This document shows, piece after piece, positions 44,861 to 58,125 of a stretch of DNA of 64,000 nt. The stretch's first letter is position 1. Each line of letters begins with the position of its first letter. The position numbers were made by a program, and so were the translations under genes. Origin of the DNA: Heliocidaris erythrogramma. Lineage: Eukaryota; Echinodermata; Echinoidea; Camarodonta; Echinometridae. The stretch is taken from contig CM046863.1 of the NCBI GenBank assembly GCA_025617745.1, positions 58,608,085-58,672,084 of the forward strand, in the 5' to 3' direction. The notes beneath the pieces were generated by a model, which ran no database searches, had not been told where the DNA came from, and saw only the letters and a program-made list of their open reading frames with translations.

Positions 44861-45925
44861 AACGGGAAAACCACTCTTTTACGATTTAGTGAACCCTTCT
44901 CATTAGAGTTGAAATTCACTATGAAAGACATTATAATTCACTCTCAAAAGAGTGATTCCAACTACTCTGTAGGGAATTATTTTATGTTTTAGAGTGAATT
45001 CCAGCCTTAAAAGAAGTTATTCCCTAATATGACTTCTAAAAGACTGAGTGGATTTCCATTCCTCGGCATAAAGAAAGCATCCATTTTATATTAACCGACA
45101 TGATTACAATGATAAACATGATAAAACCACTATGTACAATGTATATACATTCAAATGATATTTTCAAATTGCATAATTATTAATATTACCTTTCTAGGAT
45201 AGTGATTAGTGTTCCTGTGATGACGTCATTGATGTTTATTTCTAGCAGAAGGAATTATTTTCTGTTTGCATTACGATACAGTTTGATAGACGGATATTGA
45301 GAGAGTGGGGAGGTCACTTACGGTATGCCACTTAGGTTTCAAAAGGGGGACTCTTGCCTGTTTGCCCCCCCCCCCCCGACCAAAGGAAATAACAAATCCA
45401 CCAGTGTTTCTTTCTTGTAAAACGTGGACAAAATAATAATTATTGAACTCGGTAGATCGATTGTGCGGTAGTGAGGAGAAACACTTATCTGGATAATTCT
45501 CCGTTTCGTCATACTTTCAAACCAAATCAAATAAAATTCAACTCTATCGCAAAGACTTTTGAAAAAAATCATCGTAAAAATAGGGCAATTTCTACAGCAT
45601 TGTCTATCACCTATTGAATATGCGAACATTACGATGACACATTACGTAATCCGAACATGATTTCTATGGAATAGGATAATTACCCTTGAGTGGATTTCTC
45701 GATAATGTTTGCGATCGTGTTTATGAAATCCACTTCTTTGGAAGCCATACAAATTTAGGGATTCCTTCATTTTTGAGTGGAAATTCACACTAACAACAGT
45801 AAAATCCACTTTCAAAAGAGTAATTCAACCACTATTTTGTAATGGATTAAACTCCAAAGAAGTGATCTCTAATAGGACTCCTACAAATGTGGATTTCCTC
45901 TCCTCTGCCTTAAAGTGATTTGGTA
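44861..45925. repeat. Two diverged copies of a CTCTCAAAAGAG-type repeat
   Basis: Segments at 44865-45070 and 45665-45915 share order and wording: TTCACTCTCAAAAGAGTGAT and CCACTTTCAAAAGAGTAATT, then AACTACTCTGTAGGGAATTA and ACCACTATTTTGTAATGGAT. A C13 tract lies at about 45366. No gene was found. Confidence 0.5.
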
Positions 45926-46593
45926 ACTTTGTGGAGGCTTGATAAAATCTAAGCTGTCTGGCTTTACATGCTATCAGTGTATGTAATATGGTGTAAAAAT
46001 GAAGCCCAGGTGCAAAAAAATACTCCAAAATCATCATATCCTTCACAAAAGTAAACATATGCGTGTGACCGGAAATACCAGACTCATTTTTGCCATAGAC
46101 TTATTGTTAGACTAAAGCGTATGGCCATACGCTTTCGTAAATTAGAGTTTTCAGTCATAGATATCTTAATATAGGTTTTCTCGGCCAACTTCGTAAACTT
46201 TTCATTCGTTTTGATACATGGGTCAATCAAATTCGCGAAATACCGATGTAGGCTTGAGAATTTCATTCAAAATGGCACTTCGTTCATTTGAATTACTTCT
46301 TTGGTCAATGGAATTTGCACTTGTATCATTCAATTTAATAACCGGTTACAAATGCGCAGTTTGCAATCAAATTCGTCAACGCTGGCAAAGTGGACGTCCA
46401 GATCATTCAATTTCACATCTGGTCATTCAACATAACAAAGTTTTCAATCAAATTCGCCTATCATTACAAACATATGGTATATACACATTTTTCTCATCTA
46501 ACAAAAGTGAGCTTTATTCTTTATCAATATCCGGTGATGTGTTTAAGAAATAACTCCTTGCATACCACCTAAGGGTCATGGGTATCAACAGGC
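45926..46593. repeat. Stretch dense in ATTCAA/CAATCAAATTCG motifs
   Basis: From 46212 to 46470 the motifs CAATCAAATTCG and CATTCAATTT recur at least seven times. A related style is seen at 47360-47500 and 62900-64000. No gene was identified. Confidence 0.45.
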
Positions 46594-46930
46594 GGGGGGG
46601 GGGGGGGGGGGCACTCAGATATATGGGTGTACACATGCGTGTCCATGGGTTTTCAAAATACCCCCTAAACAGGTTTTATACTTGAATGAAAAAAAGACCC
46701 CTAAACGAGGATTTTTGCGCGGTTTTTCACCATCCAACCCCCCTAAACAGGTTTGACTTCGGCCAGATTAGTCAAAAGCACCCTTTTTGTTGAAAATCAG
46801 CGTTTTGGACCCCTTAACCCGTAACGCGCGTTACGCGTTCCACCTGAAAAAAGGACCCCTTTTACGCGTTTTCTTGGACGCGCATGTGTACACCCATATA
46901 TATGAGTCCCCCCCCCCCCCCCCCCCCCCC
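46594..46930. mobile_element. MITE capped by G18 and C23 tracts
   Basis: The left end is a G run (46594-46611), then CACTCAGATATATGGGTGTA and CACATGCG. The right end mirrors it (CGCATGTGTACACCC, ATATATATGAGT) into a C run (46908-46930). The inside carries degenerate CCCCTAAACAGGTTT repeats. No coding sequence is present. Confidence 0.75.
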
Positions 46931-48130
46931 ACGATTAGGATGGTGATTGTGATTATGACTGGGGTAGAAAGACTACATATAATGTACACAAATATAAATG
47001 GCCCAAAAGAGATCATGACCGTCGAATAAATTTTCAAAAAAAGAACAAATAAACAAACATGAAAATAAAGCGATGTCCCAGCATGTAATGTCCCACACCC
47101 ACACACTTTGCTAATTCTACATGTCGGTGATGTGACTAGAATAAAAAAATATATATGATCGTTCAGTTGCTAAATAGTGCTGACTTAGTGGGTATACAAC
47201 CCCAGTGGGAGCAAGTGAAATGTTTGTTGCTCACTATACCGTATAATTCAAAATGAATATAGCACGGAACGAAGCTAGCGGATTTATATGAAGATTGGGT
47301 GAGATTAACATGATTAACGTGTTTATTTTGTCTGCAAAGCGTGTGAAGTTGTATGCAAAGAAATGAATTTGAATTAATGGAAGCTGTTATTACGTAATCG
47401 CGAATCGTCTCGATTAAATTTGAATGAAAATTCTCCAAAGACGAAACACGTTTTAATTCGAATGCAAACAAAATGCTTTTGAATGACAGTTTTATGAAAT
47501 CGAATGCTAAAAAACAAATCTTGTGATAAATCTCTCTCTCTCTGTCTTGATAAATATCTCTCTCTCGCTGTCTTAATAAATCCCTCTCTCCATCTCTATT
47601 TGTTGCTTTTATTCCCACTCTGAGTTTCTTTTGTATTATTTTCTCGTCTCTATTTTGATAGAGCTCTCTTTATGTCTCTCTGCTCTTTCTCTCCGTATAC
47701 TTTCCGCTCTACCCCACCCCCGGTCACTCCCAGTCTCTCTATCTGCATTATACTCTGAACTCCATTGTCCGTCTATCTCTCTCTCTCTCTGTATCTTTCC
47801 AAGAGGTCATTTAGTTTGTCTTTTCACATTGGTGATAATCGGGAGGGGGGGGGGGAAGCAAATATTTCACAGATTGAATTCATTGCTTTGTAAAATGCCG
47901 TCATTTTTCATTTAGTTTCACATTATTTATTTCATTTCTTTCTTGATTTTGATTTGATTTTTTATTTATATTTTATTTTTTTCCACGATTGGTTTACATA
48001 TGTACATGAGAAAACAAGATACATGTAAATATAATATACAGATGCCATAATACAAAAGATAATACATATATCATAACACCTCAGTATAATAAATACCTTC
48101 CAGTAAAGATAATAAACGCATCAACAACGG
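46931..48130. other. Non-coding stretch with CT repeats
   Basis: CT-rich tracts occur at about 47530-47600 and 47660-47800, and a G run near 47845. No gene is supported. Confidence 0.5.
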
Positions 48131-48194
48131 ACTGAATAAAGGCTCAACTAAAGCTCATAATTATCTCAGAAATTGAACAAAGCGGTTTTGTCAT

Positions 48195-48375
48195 TTCTGA
48201 TCCCAACCTTCTAGCCGAAATTGTTAACACATACTTTGCAAACATTGGAGAGGGCTTGGCCAGAAACAATGTTCTTTTTTTTTCAAATCATTTTTCAATT
48301 ATCTGGATAACCCAATCTCAAACACGATATTTTTCACTCCCGTCACAGTTTACGAAGTATTCTTTCCTTCACTGG
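48195..48375 (+). pseudogene. LINE fragment (pre-RT region)
   Basis: Translation reads ISDPNLLAEIVNTYFANIGE, then GLARNN, and after a T run DNPISNTIFFTPVT. This resembles the NxYFxxIG segment just ahead of the RT core in non-LTR retrotransposons. It is short, broken, and assigned by pattern only. Confidence 0.5.
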
Positions 48376-48944
48376 TCTCCGAGACCTGGGTAAATGAACG
48401 GAGGAGACAAGCATGTAAAGAAAATCAGGCGACTAATGTATAGTTTGCAAACAGTATAACCTCTTATTATAACCATTTACACATAATTATGTACTGAATA
48501 TCTAAATCCTTGCTTATTGATGAAATGAAATCTTAAGATGACCATGAACCAGTTAATAAGAAACAAAATATGTATTTTCGATGTTGTTCATCCACTATTT
48601 AACATTATGTACATTATTATTTCAATTCAATTTATTTGTCATCATTCAGTTTAAAAATACATAAAAACATGAGACAAGTTTTGATTATAAAAGCTTGAAA
48701 GTAATTATCGTTTAGAATTTCGTTAACGATATCCAAAACTTCATTTGAAGAAAACGACATGACAATGATAAACTCATTATGTGATACATATTTATATTAC
48801 ATTTTCAAATCCCACTCCCCCATGTGACGTTCATGTGACATTTCTGACAGTCTTAAATATCTCTCTTTAAATAAGATGGAATACATTTCCTTTGCATATG
48901 ATTATATAAGCCTATAATCATGCACGCTATTTTTTTTTCTTCAC
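48376..48944. other. Non-coding AT-rich spacer
   Basis: No gene was seen. Confidence 0.5.
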
Positions 48945-50990
48945 AGAATGGAACGAGACTTTCATTGATGTCAATACTACACGTTAATGTCATCTTTACA
49001 GAATGAAACGAGACTTTCATTGATGTCAATACTACACATTAATGTCATCTTTACAGAATGAAACGAGACTTTCATTGATTTGTCACTACTACACGTTAAT
49101 GTCATCTTTACAGAATGAAACGAGACTTTCATTGATTTGTCAATACTACACATTAATGTCATCTTTACAGAATGAAACGAGACTTTCATTGATTTGTCAA
49201 TACTACACGTTAATATGATCTTTACAGAATGAAACGAGACTTTCATTGATTTGTCAATACTACACATTAATGTCATCTTTACAGAATGAAACGAGACTTT
49301 CATTGATTTGCCAATACTACACATTAATGTCATCTTTACAGAATGAAACGAGACTTTCATTGATTTGTCAATACTACACATTAATGTCATCTTTACAGAA
49401 TGAAACGAGACTTTCATTGATTTGTCAATACTACACATTAATGTCATCTTTACAGAATGAAGCGAGACTTTCACTGATTTGTCAATACTACACGTTAATG
49501 TCATCTTTACAGAATGAAACGAGACTCTCATTGATGTCAATACTACACGTTAATATGATCTTTACAGAATGAAACGAGACTTTCATTGATTTGTCAATAC
49601 TACACATTAATGTCATCTTTACAGAATGAAACGAGACTTTCATTGATTTGTCAATACTACACATTAATGGCATCTTTACAGAATGAAACTAGACTTTCAT
49701 TGATTTGTCAATACTGCACGTTAATGTCATCTTTACAGAATGAACGAGATTTTCATTGATTTGTCAATACTACACGTTAATGTCATCTTTACAGAATGAA
49801 ACGAGACTTTCATTGATTTGTCACTACTACACGTTAATGTCATCTTTACAGAATGAAACGAGACTTTCATTGATTTGTCAATACTACACATTAATGTCAT
49901 CTTTACAGAATGAAACGAGACTTTCATTGATTTGTCAATACTACACGTTAATATGATCTTTACAGAATGAAACGAGACTTTCATTGATTTGTCAATACTA
50001 CACATTAATGTCATCTTTACAGAATGAAACGAGACTTTCATTGATTTGTCAATACTACACGTTAATATGATCTTTACAGAATGAAACGAGACTTTCATTA
50101 ATTTGTCAATACTACACGTTAATGTCATCTTTACAGAATGAAACGAGACTTTCATTGATTTGTCAATACTACACATTAATGTCATCTTTACAGAATGAAA
50201 CGAGACTTTCATTGATTTGTCAATACTACACGTTAATATGATCTTTACAGAATGAAACGAGACTTTCATTGATTTGTCAATACTACACATTAATGTCATC
50301 TTTACAGAATGAAACGAGACTTTCATTGATTTGTCAATACTACACGTTAATATGATCTTTACAGAATGAAACGAGACTTTCATTAATTTGTCAATACTAC
50401 ACGTTAATGTCATCTTTACAGAATGAAACGAGACTTTCATTGATTTGTCAATACTACACATTAATGTCATCTTTACAGAATGAAACGAGACTTTCATTGA
50501 TTTGTCAATACTACACATTAATGTCATCTTTACAGAATGAAACGAGACTTTCATTGATTTGTCAATACTACACATTAATGTCATCTTTACAGAATGAAGC
50601 GAGACTTTCATTGATTTGTCAATACTACACATTAATGTCATCTTTACAGAATGAAACGAGACTTTCATTGATTTGTCAATACTACACATTAATGTCATCT
50701 TTACAGAATGAAACGAGACTTTCATTGATTTGTCAATACTGCACGTTAATGTCATCTTTACAGAATGAACGAGATTTTCATTGATTTGACACTACTACAC
50801 GTTAATGTCATCTACATGTATACAGAATGAAACTAGACTTTCATTGATTTGTCAATACACGTTAATGTCATCTTTACAGAATGAAACGAGACTTTCATTG
50901 ATTTGTCACTACTACACGTTAATGTCATCTATACAGAATGAAACGAGACTTTCATTGATTTGTCAATACTACATGTTAATGTCATCTTAC
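48945..50990. repeat. 57-bp satellite array, about 35 units
   Basis: The unit contains ACAGAATGAAACGAGACTTT, CATTGATTTGTCAATACTAC and ACATTAATGTCATCTTT. Variants include 54-bp units (GATGTCAATAC), TATGATC in place of TGTCATC, and CATTAATTTG. Since 57 is 19 codons, both strands stay open for long distances, including 340 codons on the minus strand; the peptide is purely repetitive. Variant spacing shows a five-unit higher-order period of about 285 bp at 49.95-50.4 kb. Confidence 0.95.
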
Positions 50991-52075
50991 CCAACGATTT
51001 TTGTAAATATTCTTCATATTTGCTATCTACTCTGCCTGTTTTTATGAAGACTAATTTTGAATACATGTCGATGAACAAAAATCATTGCTTAATTCTTCTT
51101 GCTTGACAATTGTAATCCTGACCAAGTATACAATGAGCTGTATACCCCATAGTGTATAATATTGTACATAATTGATTACTTTGTTTTAGCATAAAACAAT
51201 GTTTTATATGCTAAATATATGGATAATCTACATTATATTAAAAGGAAAACATCCATCATACCATGTAGGTCTACATAATTATTTATTTACGTATATTGAC
51301 ATTTGGAGCAGTAGGATACGGAGATATGAAATGGGGACGTTTGTCATATAAATTGACTGGGTCACTAAACCTGTCATTTGATAATTCACTATCATTATAA
51401 TACATTCTACTCTTTGGTGTGTAACTGATCCATTATTAAGAACTCAATCTCATATCAACACTGGTAAGAACTTAATGACCTCGTTATCAACGTTTATTCA
51501 CTGTTCTTTTACATCTCCAGATGTTATCATAATTAAATTAAAAGCTTCAAAAATTATAAACTAAAATCTTAACTATGAGTTGTCAACAACGCTGTTTATA
51601 TCTTTCAGAAGAACTCTGTTATATTTGCTTAGTGAAATGATTCCAAATCTATTTACAGTACACTAAATACCTAGCGGTATTCAAGTATCAAATCTATACA
51701 CATTTATGACGATGATGATGACAATGAAACAGACTGTTATACATATACATATTCATATACATTAGTAGTAGACACCCGTTCATCTAATGAACTTTATTAT
51801 ATAAACACACGTATTGTTGTTGAGTACTGGTGAATAGCATATTGGTAGAAGTTGTGACAATGATTACAATTCCATTTCTAACCATGTACACGACCAATCA
51901 ATAGAAAGCACTATGACTTATATGTCGGTTCGAACAATATCAAATTTTAGAAAGTATAACCAAAGTGAGACAAAATATTTGAAATATTGCACTAAAAGAG
52001 TAAGGTCCCCAAGTAAGTATGACTCATTTGCTACAACTGCCATGACTACTATATAAAAAAACAACTCATTATTGT

Positions 52076-52128
<53 letters not shown>

Positions 52129-52494
52129 TACTACTACCATGACTGCTATACTACAACTAGATCCTCCCTCTCCACCTCCTCTTGCTACTCCTACTTATTC
52201 CATTCTTCTTCTACTCTTATATTATTACTACTACTACTACTGTTATGATGATGATATGCAGTAAATGATAATAGTAATAACTATATACTACCAATAATGT
52301 AGGTGATTGTGGGCATATTAAACGTCGTTAGCGATGCATATTCCTATTTAGTACATCATGATGCAAACCTGTGGTAAAATAGTCGCAAATGCATTCATCC
52401 TTGTAGTTAATATTCACCGTGATGTATGTCAGGTATGGTTGGTTGGCAATGTACCATGTAAGCTTCCAGAGTATTGCATAGTCATGACTGTAGC
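50991..52494. other. Non-coding; possible 3' UTR of the minus-strand gene
   Basis: An (ACT)n microsatellite lies at about 52079-52137. On the minus strand an AATAAA occurs at about 51493-51498, roughly 1 kb past the proposed stop codon at 52495, and would fit as a polyadenylation signal. Confidence 0.35.
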
Positions 52495-52542
52495 TCAGTG
52501 AACGTGAGAAATGTAGTACTCCTTCTCATCATAGGTATTATC
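52495..52542 (-). CDS. Putative terminal exon of a host gene
   Basis: On the minus strand a strong acceptor (GTCTTCTTTTGCAG) precedes GAT at 52542. The phase-0 frame reads DNTYDEKEYYISHVH and stops at TGA (52497-52495). It joins in phase to the exon at 58126-58216, giving VRVYH followed by DNTYDEK, so the two support each other. The intron would be about 5.6 kb. The protein family is not recognised, and further 5' exons would lie beyond the part I could identify. Confidence 0.45.
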   Translation of the reverse strand, partial: DNTYDEKEYYISHVH

Positions 52543-53699
52543 CTGCAAAAGAAGACGGATGATGTTACAATGAGACTGACATGTTATCAACAAGGAGGAA
52601 AATGTTTCTAATTTAGAAATCCAATGACTGTTCCCATTAATGATGAAACGGACATCTTAAATCACATGGTAACGTTGCATATTGTTCATGAAAAGTTCTT
52701 CCCTAGGCGCATTTTATATAGAATTCAAATAATCTATCCCTGCACGTATCTAATGAATATGTATGAATAAGGAAACATAGCTGGGCTATTTTCTTTCCAG
52801 TTTATCCGGATGTTTCATTTGCTATATTATCCATAAATGGGCCGATGGTATGAAGTCGCTTCTGGGAAAGCAAAAGAATTATATCTAAGCAACGTCGGAA
52901 TTACGAATAAACTATACCAGCATTATTTTAAAAATGTTGAAACAGATAATCTCTGACATCTTCCCTTTAAAATTTAATTTCTTATTCGCACTCCCCCCCC
53001 CCCCTCAAGCCCGAACATGTACATGTAATAACGATACGAACTCTAACATTGTACAGCAATGAGTCAAAACATGAGTTTTGTCATATGCATAGCGGTTATA
53101 ATGACAAAGAAATAAAAATAAGAAATGGAATGAGAAAATGAGTACATAATAAGTAGAACTAAACAAAACTCGACAGAGTCGAAAATTAAAACATAAAATA
53201 ATAATTAAAACAAATATTAAGAAACAGATTGAAAAATGGTGAAAGAGACGAAGGTGATTTAACAGAAAAAAGAAGAATATAAAGGAAACACTGGCGACAA
53301 AATACATTTAGACCGATCAAAAATGAAGCAAAATACTGAAAGCCATGAAAATAGAAACTTGCGTTATCATGGACATTACAGCCCGGCGCACACTGCACAA
53401 TCTGACTGCGATCCGATTGCTCTGAGACTGAGCCCAATCGGATGACAGTAGCAAAACATCGCAGACTGTTCCACTAAAACCTGTATCCGATGTTTTGCAG
53501 CGTGTGTGTATTTTGCATGGGAGTACGTTAACCATTTTCATCATGTGCTGTATGTTATATCAATTGAGAGGAAAAGTATCTTGTCTGAAAATAACATTGA
53601 TTTACACAACAAATTGGGCTGTTTTACAACCAGGAAAAGGGTACGTACATGCATCGTTTACACCAAAGATCTATTATATATTTTTTAACAGTCACAAGA

Positions 53700-54250
53700 C
53701 ACAGTCCTGAGAGCAAGTGGGGTAGGAAGGAGAACTAGAAGATGAGGACGAGGGTACATGAGAAAGAGGATGCCGACGTGTCTGCTGGAACATTGACTTC
53801 GATCAAAGGGAAGGGGAGGGAGAGTAAAGAATAAGGGATTAAGAGAGAATGAACGAGAGAGAGAGAGAAGGGGCCTGTAGCTATAGTTATTAAGGAGGAA
53901 ATGAGAAAGAGTGGGCAAGAAATGGAAGAGGGGATAAGGGAGTAAAAGTGAGACACGCAAAAGTAAAGCGGGAGAGAGAGGGGTGGGTGGGGAGGGGGGT
54001 GGGGGAGACAAGATGCAGGCAGGTCCCATATTGTAGAAAAGTAGCACTGAGACGAGAAGGAAAGAAAGAAAGAAGAAAAGCAGACCCCCCCCCCCCGAAA
54101 AATACAAATAAAGAAATAAATAAAATAAATAAATAAATAATAATAAGCGGGTGTTTCGAGTGAGATCAAAAGAATATGAGAATAGTAAGACATAGTAAAA
54201 AAATGAGAAGAGTTGAAAAGAAGGATAAAGAAATGAAGCACGAAAGAGAG
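53700..54250. repeat. GA-rich low-complexity block
   Basis: It is purine-rich throughout, with a C run at about 54086-54096. The open frames are compositional. Confidence 0.6.
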
Positions 54251-54634
54251 AGGATGATAAAGCTAGGAAAGGCTTGAAAAGGAATAAGATTCAAGGAGAG
54301 TGGGAGACAGCTTGGGACAAAGAGAGAAATTGATTTGAAGTAGGTATAGACATACGTGGTGTATAAGAAAGAATGAAATGGGGGAGAGGGTTTCTAGATT
54401 TAAAACAAAAAAAGGTTTATAAATAATTCAGCGCCCTCCCCGTTCTCTCTTTCTCACTCAAACTTCATTTCGATTGCATCAGTACCGGGTTCTGTTGAAT
54501 ACTTATGAATCAGGAAAGCGTGCTTGCTTATAACCTTTAAAGTTTATCAGGAGTTTAGATGTTCTATATGAATTATAGGCCGATATTAAGAGTCACTTCC
54601 CAGAAAGCAAAAAATGACATCTACAAATGAAGAG

Positions 54635-56155
54635 CTTACTGGCAAAAGGCCCTAAATCCATTTTTTATCATATAGCACTTTTTTATATGCCTTAATAGAC
54701 ATTCACCATGTGCATCAAACTGGCTATATTTCAACTTCTAAAAGTTTCAGGAAGTTTGTTAAAAAATGAGATGAAAATTATGTTTTCTTTCAAAAGGCCC
54801 TAAATCCAAAACACCTTTCTTGCAAAAAGCCCTATATCCATTCATCTATCCTGCATCCTGATTGGCTAAGGGAATATATTTTTTGGCATGAATGACCAAT
54901 CACGCGCCTCCACACAACCATCTATCCAGAGACTCTGTGTGAGAATCTTTCCAGCTTTTTGACATTTTCTATGGGAATTAAATACACAAAATTCCTTTGG
55001 TTATCAAGATCTTGAAAATTACTACAACAATGGGGCTTGCAGATATAACCAAAAATCCCATGATGTGATATTGAAAAAGGTTCAGCAGATGCTGTTAACT
55101 GACATGAATAATACAGCCATGACTAAGATGATGGTGATGATGCTACTGTTAGTGATGGTGATGTTGATGATGACAGTGATAAATGTGATGATGGTAGAAA
55201 TGGTGATAGAGATAATGATAATAGTGGTGGCAATGATAATGGCGATAAAGGTATTTACGATCACCATAATGACGATGATGATAATGATGATGATGGTTAT
55301 GATGGTAATGATGATTAAGATGATAATGGCAATAATGATGATAACAACAATGATGATGTTGGTTATGATGATGTGATGCTGATTTCATTCATGTGTATGA
55401 TGGTGTGATGCTGAATGTTCTGATGATGGTAATGGTGTGATGACGATGGCAATTGTACGGGTGATAATGATGGTATTGGTTAAGTGATGTGATGTTGAAT
55501 ATGATGATGCATTCTACTCTGGATACAGTAGATTGCTTTTATCTTGAGCAAATCTGCTTTATTAAGGGCAGATAATGACTGGCTACTGTCAGTGAACAAT
55601 ACAAATTATCTTTGGAATCGACTTAAAAATGTCGCTATATCAGGCAAGGTTTATCCTAGCAAAGCAAATATTTTATGCAGTTATCTAGAGCAAGTCTGCT
55701 TTATTTTTAAGGTCAGATGATGATTTTCGATAAGTCACCCCAATTATGTTTCGAAGTTTAAATTTTGATTGATTTTATAATGTTGCTATATATCAGGTAA
55801 GGTTTATTATAATCCATTGAACACTTTAGGCAGATGGAGCAGCACAAGAGGTTAGGGGAAAGGGTGGTGGATTTTGGGTTCATTAGAAAGATTTTTATTG
55901 TGTAAATTACTATTATCATTCAAGACTTTTCTTGCAAAAGGCCCTAAATCCCAAAAAATAATAAATATAAAAAAAACATATAAAATGTTTGACGGCCGCA
56001 GGATTTTTTTGAATTGTGATTATTGTTACCTGTGGTGATGTCTCTTAAACATACATGTAGATCTTCTTGAATGAAATCATAGAACTGTGTGAAACAAAAA
56101 ATCTCAATTTACTAAGAAGTAGGTAAAGTGGATTTAGGGCCTTTTGCAAGAAAAC
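54635..56155. mobile_element. Element bounded by CAAAAGGCCCTAAATCC
   Basis: GGCAAAAGGCCCTAAATCCA at about 54642 faces GGATTTAGGGCCTTTTGC at about 56130. Further inward-facing copies of the same motif lie at about 54794 and 55936, and a variant (CAAAAAGCCCTATATCC) at about 54821. The interior contains a GAT microsatellite and no gene. No target duplication was found. Confidence 0.5.
55105..55500. repeat. GAT/GATAAT microsatellite region
   Basis: Degenerate GAT, GGT and GATAAT repeats run throughout. The methionine- or histidine-rich open frames are artefacts of the repeat. Confidence 0.9.
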
Positions 56156-57900
56156 TCTTCAAATATACAACCCTCCCCCCCCCCCCCCCGATTTTTATAA
56201 TTGACATACATCATGATGTCATGAGTGTATTAGCACTTATACTCTTAGCGATTATTTCTCACACCACGAATTATGCGATTAATATCTTTGAACGCTCCTT
56301 AATTGCATTATGGTGACTGATAATAATTATGAGGGCAGATCTATTTTTCCTTTATAAGCTTACATGTACATTATAGGAAAACATGGGTCCTTACTTCAAT
56401 GGCTTGGAGTGGTTACCGGTGTTGAGAGGACAATTATTTGGGGGAAATCGATCTCACCAGGTGAATGAAATGTGAATTAACAGGGCATTCAATAAGGGGA
56501 GGTGGGGAGAGGGTCATTTCATTTTTCTACACATTTCCTTCCCCCTTCTTTACTTGACTCTCCTTTTCTGTTTTGTTTTACTTTTCACCATGTTATCGGG
56601 GCACCATGTCTTATAAAGCTTCACCACTGCCTTACAGAAACAAATTTAAAATGCTGCAAGGACTTAGAAACCAACTTTCCTTCCATTCTATATTGTCGGT
56701 TGTTCTGATTTAGAGCAGAACTAAACATACCGGGTTTTTTCTCTTTAAATAATTGCCTGAAAGTTCTTTTTCTCAGTAATCACCAATTTACAATTTACAA
56801 GTTCTTAACATAAGAGATTTAAGGGGTAAATATAAGAGACAGGATAAATTACTAGAGTACCGTAATATGATAAAACAGCAGAAACCAATGACGCGGATTG
56901 GAAGCAAAGTTCAAAGCGATAAAGAATTAAAGTACATCCCGGAAAGAGAAAGAGAGAGAGAGAGAGAGAGGGAGGGGGTGTAAACAAAGTCAGTAACAGT
57001 ATGCATATAGACCATCCTCCATGAATGAGCCAGGTGCAAAATGCTGGGGGAAAATTAATAACAAAACAATAGTAGCGATACAAAGTATACAACTGTATGA
57101 AATAGAAAAGAAAACAAGACGAAATAAAAGGGAAAACGGGTGCGTAAAAAAGAAAGGGAAAAGAAAGAGACACAAAAGGGAAGAAAGGAAAGGAAACCAA
57201 ATTCATGTTCCTAATACTCGTAAAAGGTATCTCTTGGAAAGCAGACATGAAGCAGCAATAATAAATGTAGATGTATATGATGTAGATGTAGGGCTACCCT
57301 TTCATGAGATTACAAATATCTGTATAAAAACAACCGCCCTTTTCCATGTCCCTTTGAAAATATGATTTTATTTCGAATAAGAAAATATGAATGTTCTTCA
57401 TACGAACATTCTTTGTTTACGTGAGAGAAACACGGCTTACAATGTAACAACATTGGGAAAACTACGCCGCAACTGGCTTACCTTAATACCATTTTTGTTT
57501 ATTATCTGTAAGATTGCTTGTATGTCTTGAATACATTATAGATGTTTCTAGCTTAAACCGGTAGGAATGAATCCCCCGATTATGCTTTTTCTTGAATTGT
57601 TATTGTAAAGTAAGAAGTTACAGTAAAATTATGCGCTATGTTCAAAACATAGAATCGTGTTTTGTTGTTTATTTGTATTTGTACGAGTGTGAAAAACTTT
57701 CTAATGAGTTCCAGTAGTATTTATGAAACACATATCCATGCTAAATCAAATGGGATATCAAAACAGCAATAATTATTATGCATCGAAAAGTCGATAATTA
57801 TAATTCTCGAATAGAACAAACGCCGCAGCGTCCCTCCGCACGCTCCCCGCTTCCAACCCCTCCCCCCCCCCCCCCCCCCCCCCTTCCGGGCGAACACTTC
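56156..57900. other. Non-coding stretch
   Basis: A GA microsatellite (about 56945-56972) and C runs at about 56174-56189 and 57860-57882 are present. No supported gene. Confidence 0.5.
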
Positions 57901-58125
57901 TCTTAACTGAAAAGTGGTGAAACAGATGATTTAACACTAAACAAAAAAGAGTTTAAAAAATATATATATTGCCACCGAAAAATAGACCAAGAGAAAAAAA
58001 AATGAAATAGAAGCAAAAGACGGAGAACAAAAGAAACGTATCGCCATCGTGGCTCTTAGACACATGAAACAAACAAACAGTGAAAGTGAACTCTAACAGT
58101 GCACAGCAAGGAAGAATTGACTTAC

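Larger units (their letters stand above)
52543..58125 (-). other. Proposed intron
   Basis: This interval is bounded by GTAAGT at 58125 and TTGCAG at 52543 on the minus strand. It is filled with C/G tracts, GA-rich low complexity (53.7-54.3 kb), the GGCCCTAAATCC element and a GAT microsatellite. No other credible exon was found. Confidence 0.4.

Noticed and set aside
44701-44931. 76-codon Cys-containing minus-strand frame as an exon
   Set aside because: No consistent splice sites or homology were recognised, and it overlaps a duplicated repeat segment.
48977-50755. Long repetitive frames (up to 340 codons) that look like a repeat protein
   Set aside because: They are produced by a 57-bp satellite whose unit is divisible by three; there is no start context, splice signal or non-repeat part.
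48945-50990. CRISPR-like array
   Set aside because: The units are contiguous with no unique spacers, and the genome is eukaryotic.
40750-55470. Thr-, Ser-, Met- or His-rich frames over ACT and GAT tracts
   Set aside because: They are explained by trinucleotide microsatellites read in different frames.
57486-57509. A 24-base microexon between AG and GTAAGC on the minus strand, in phase with the proposed gene
   Set aside because: It would keep the frame, but so short a segment is expected by chance in an intron of this size.
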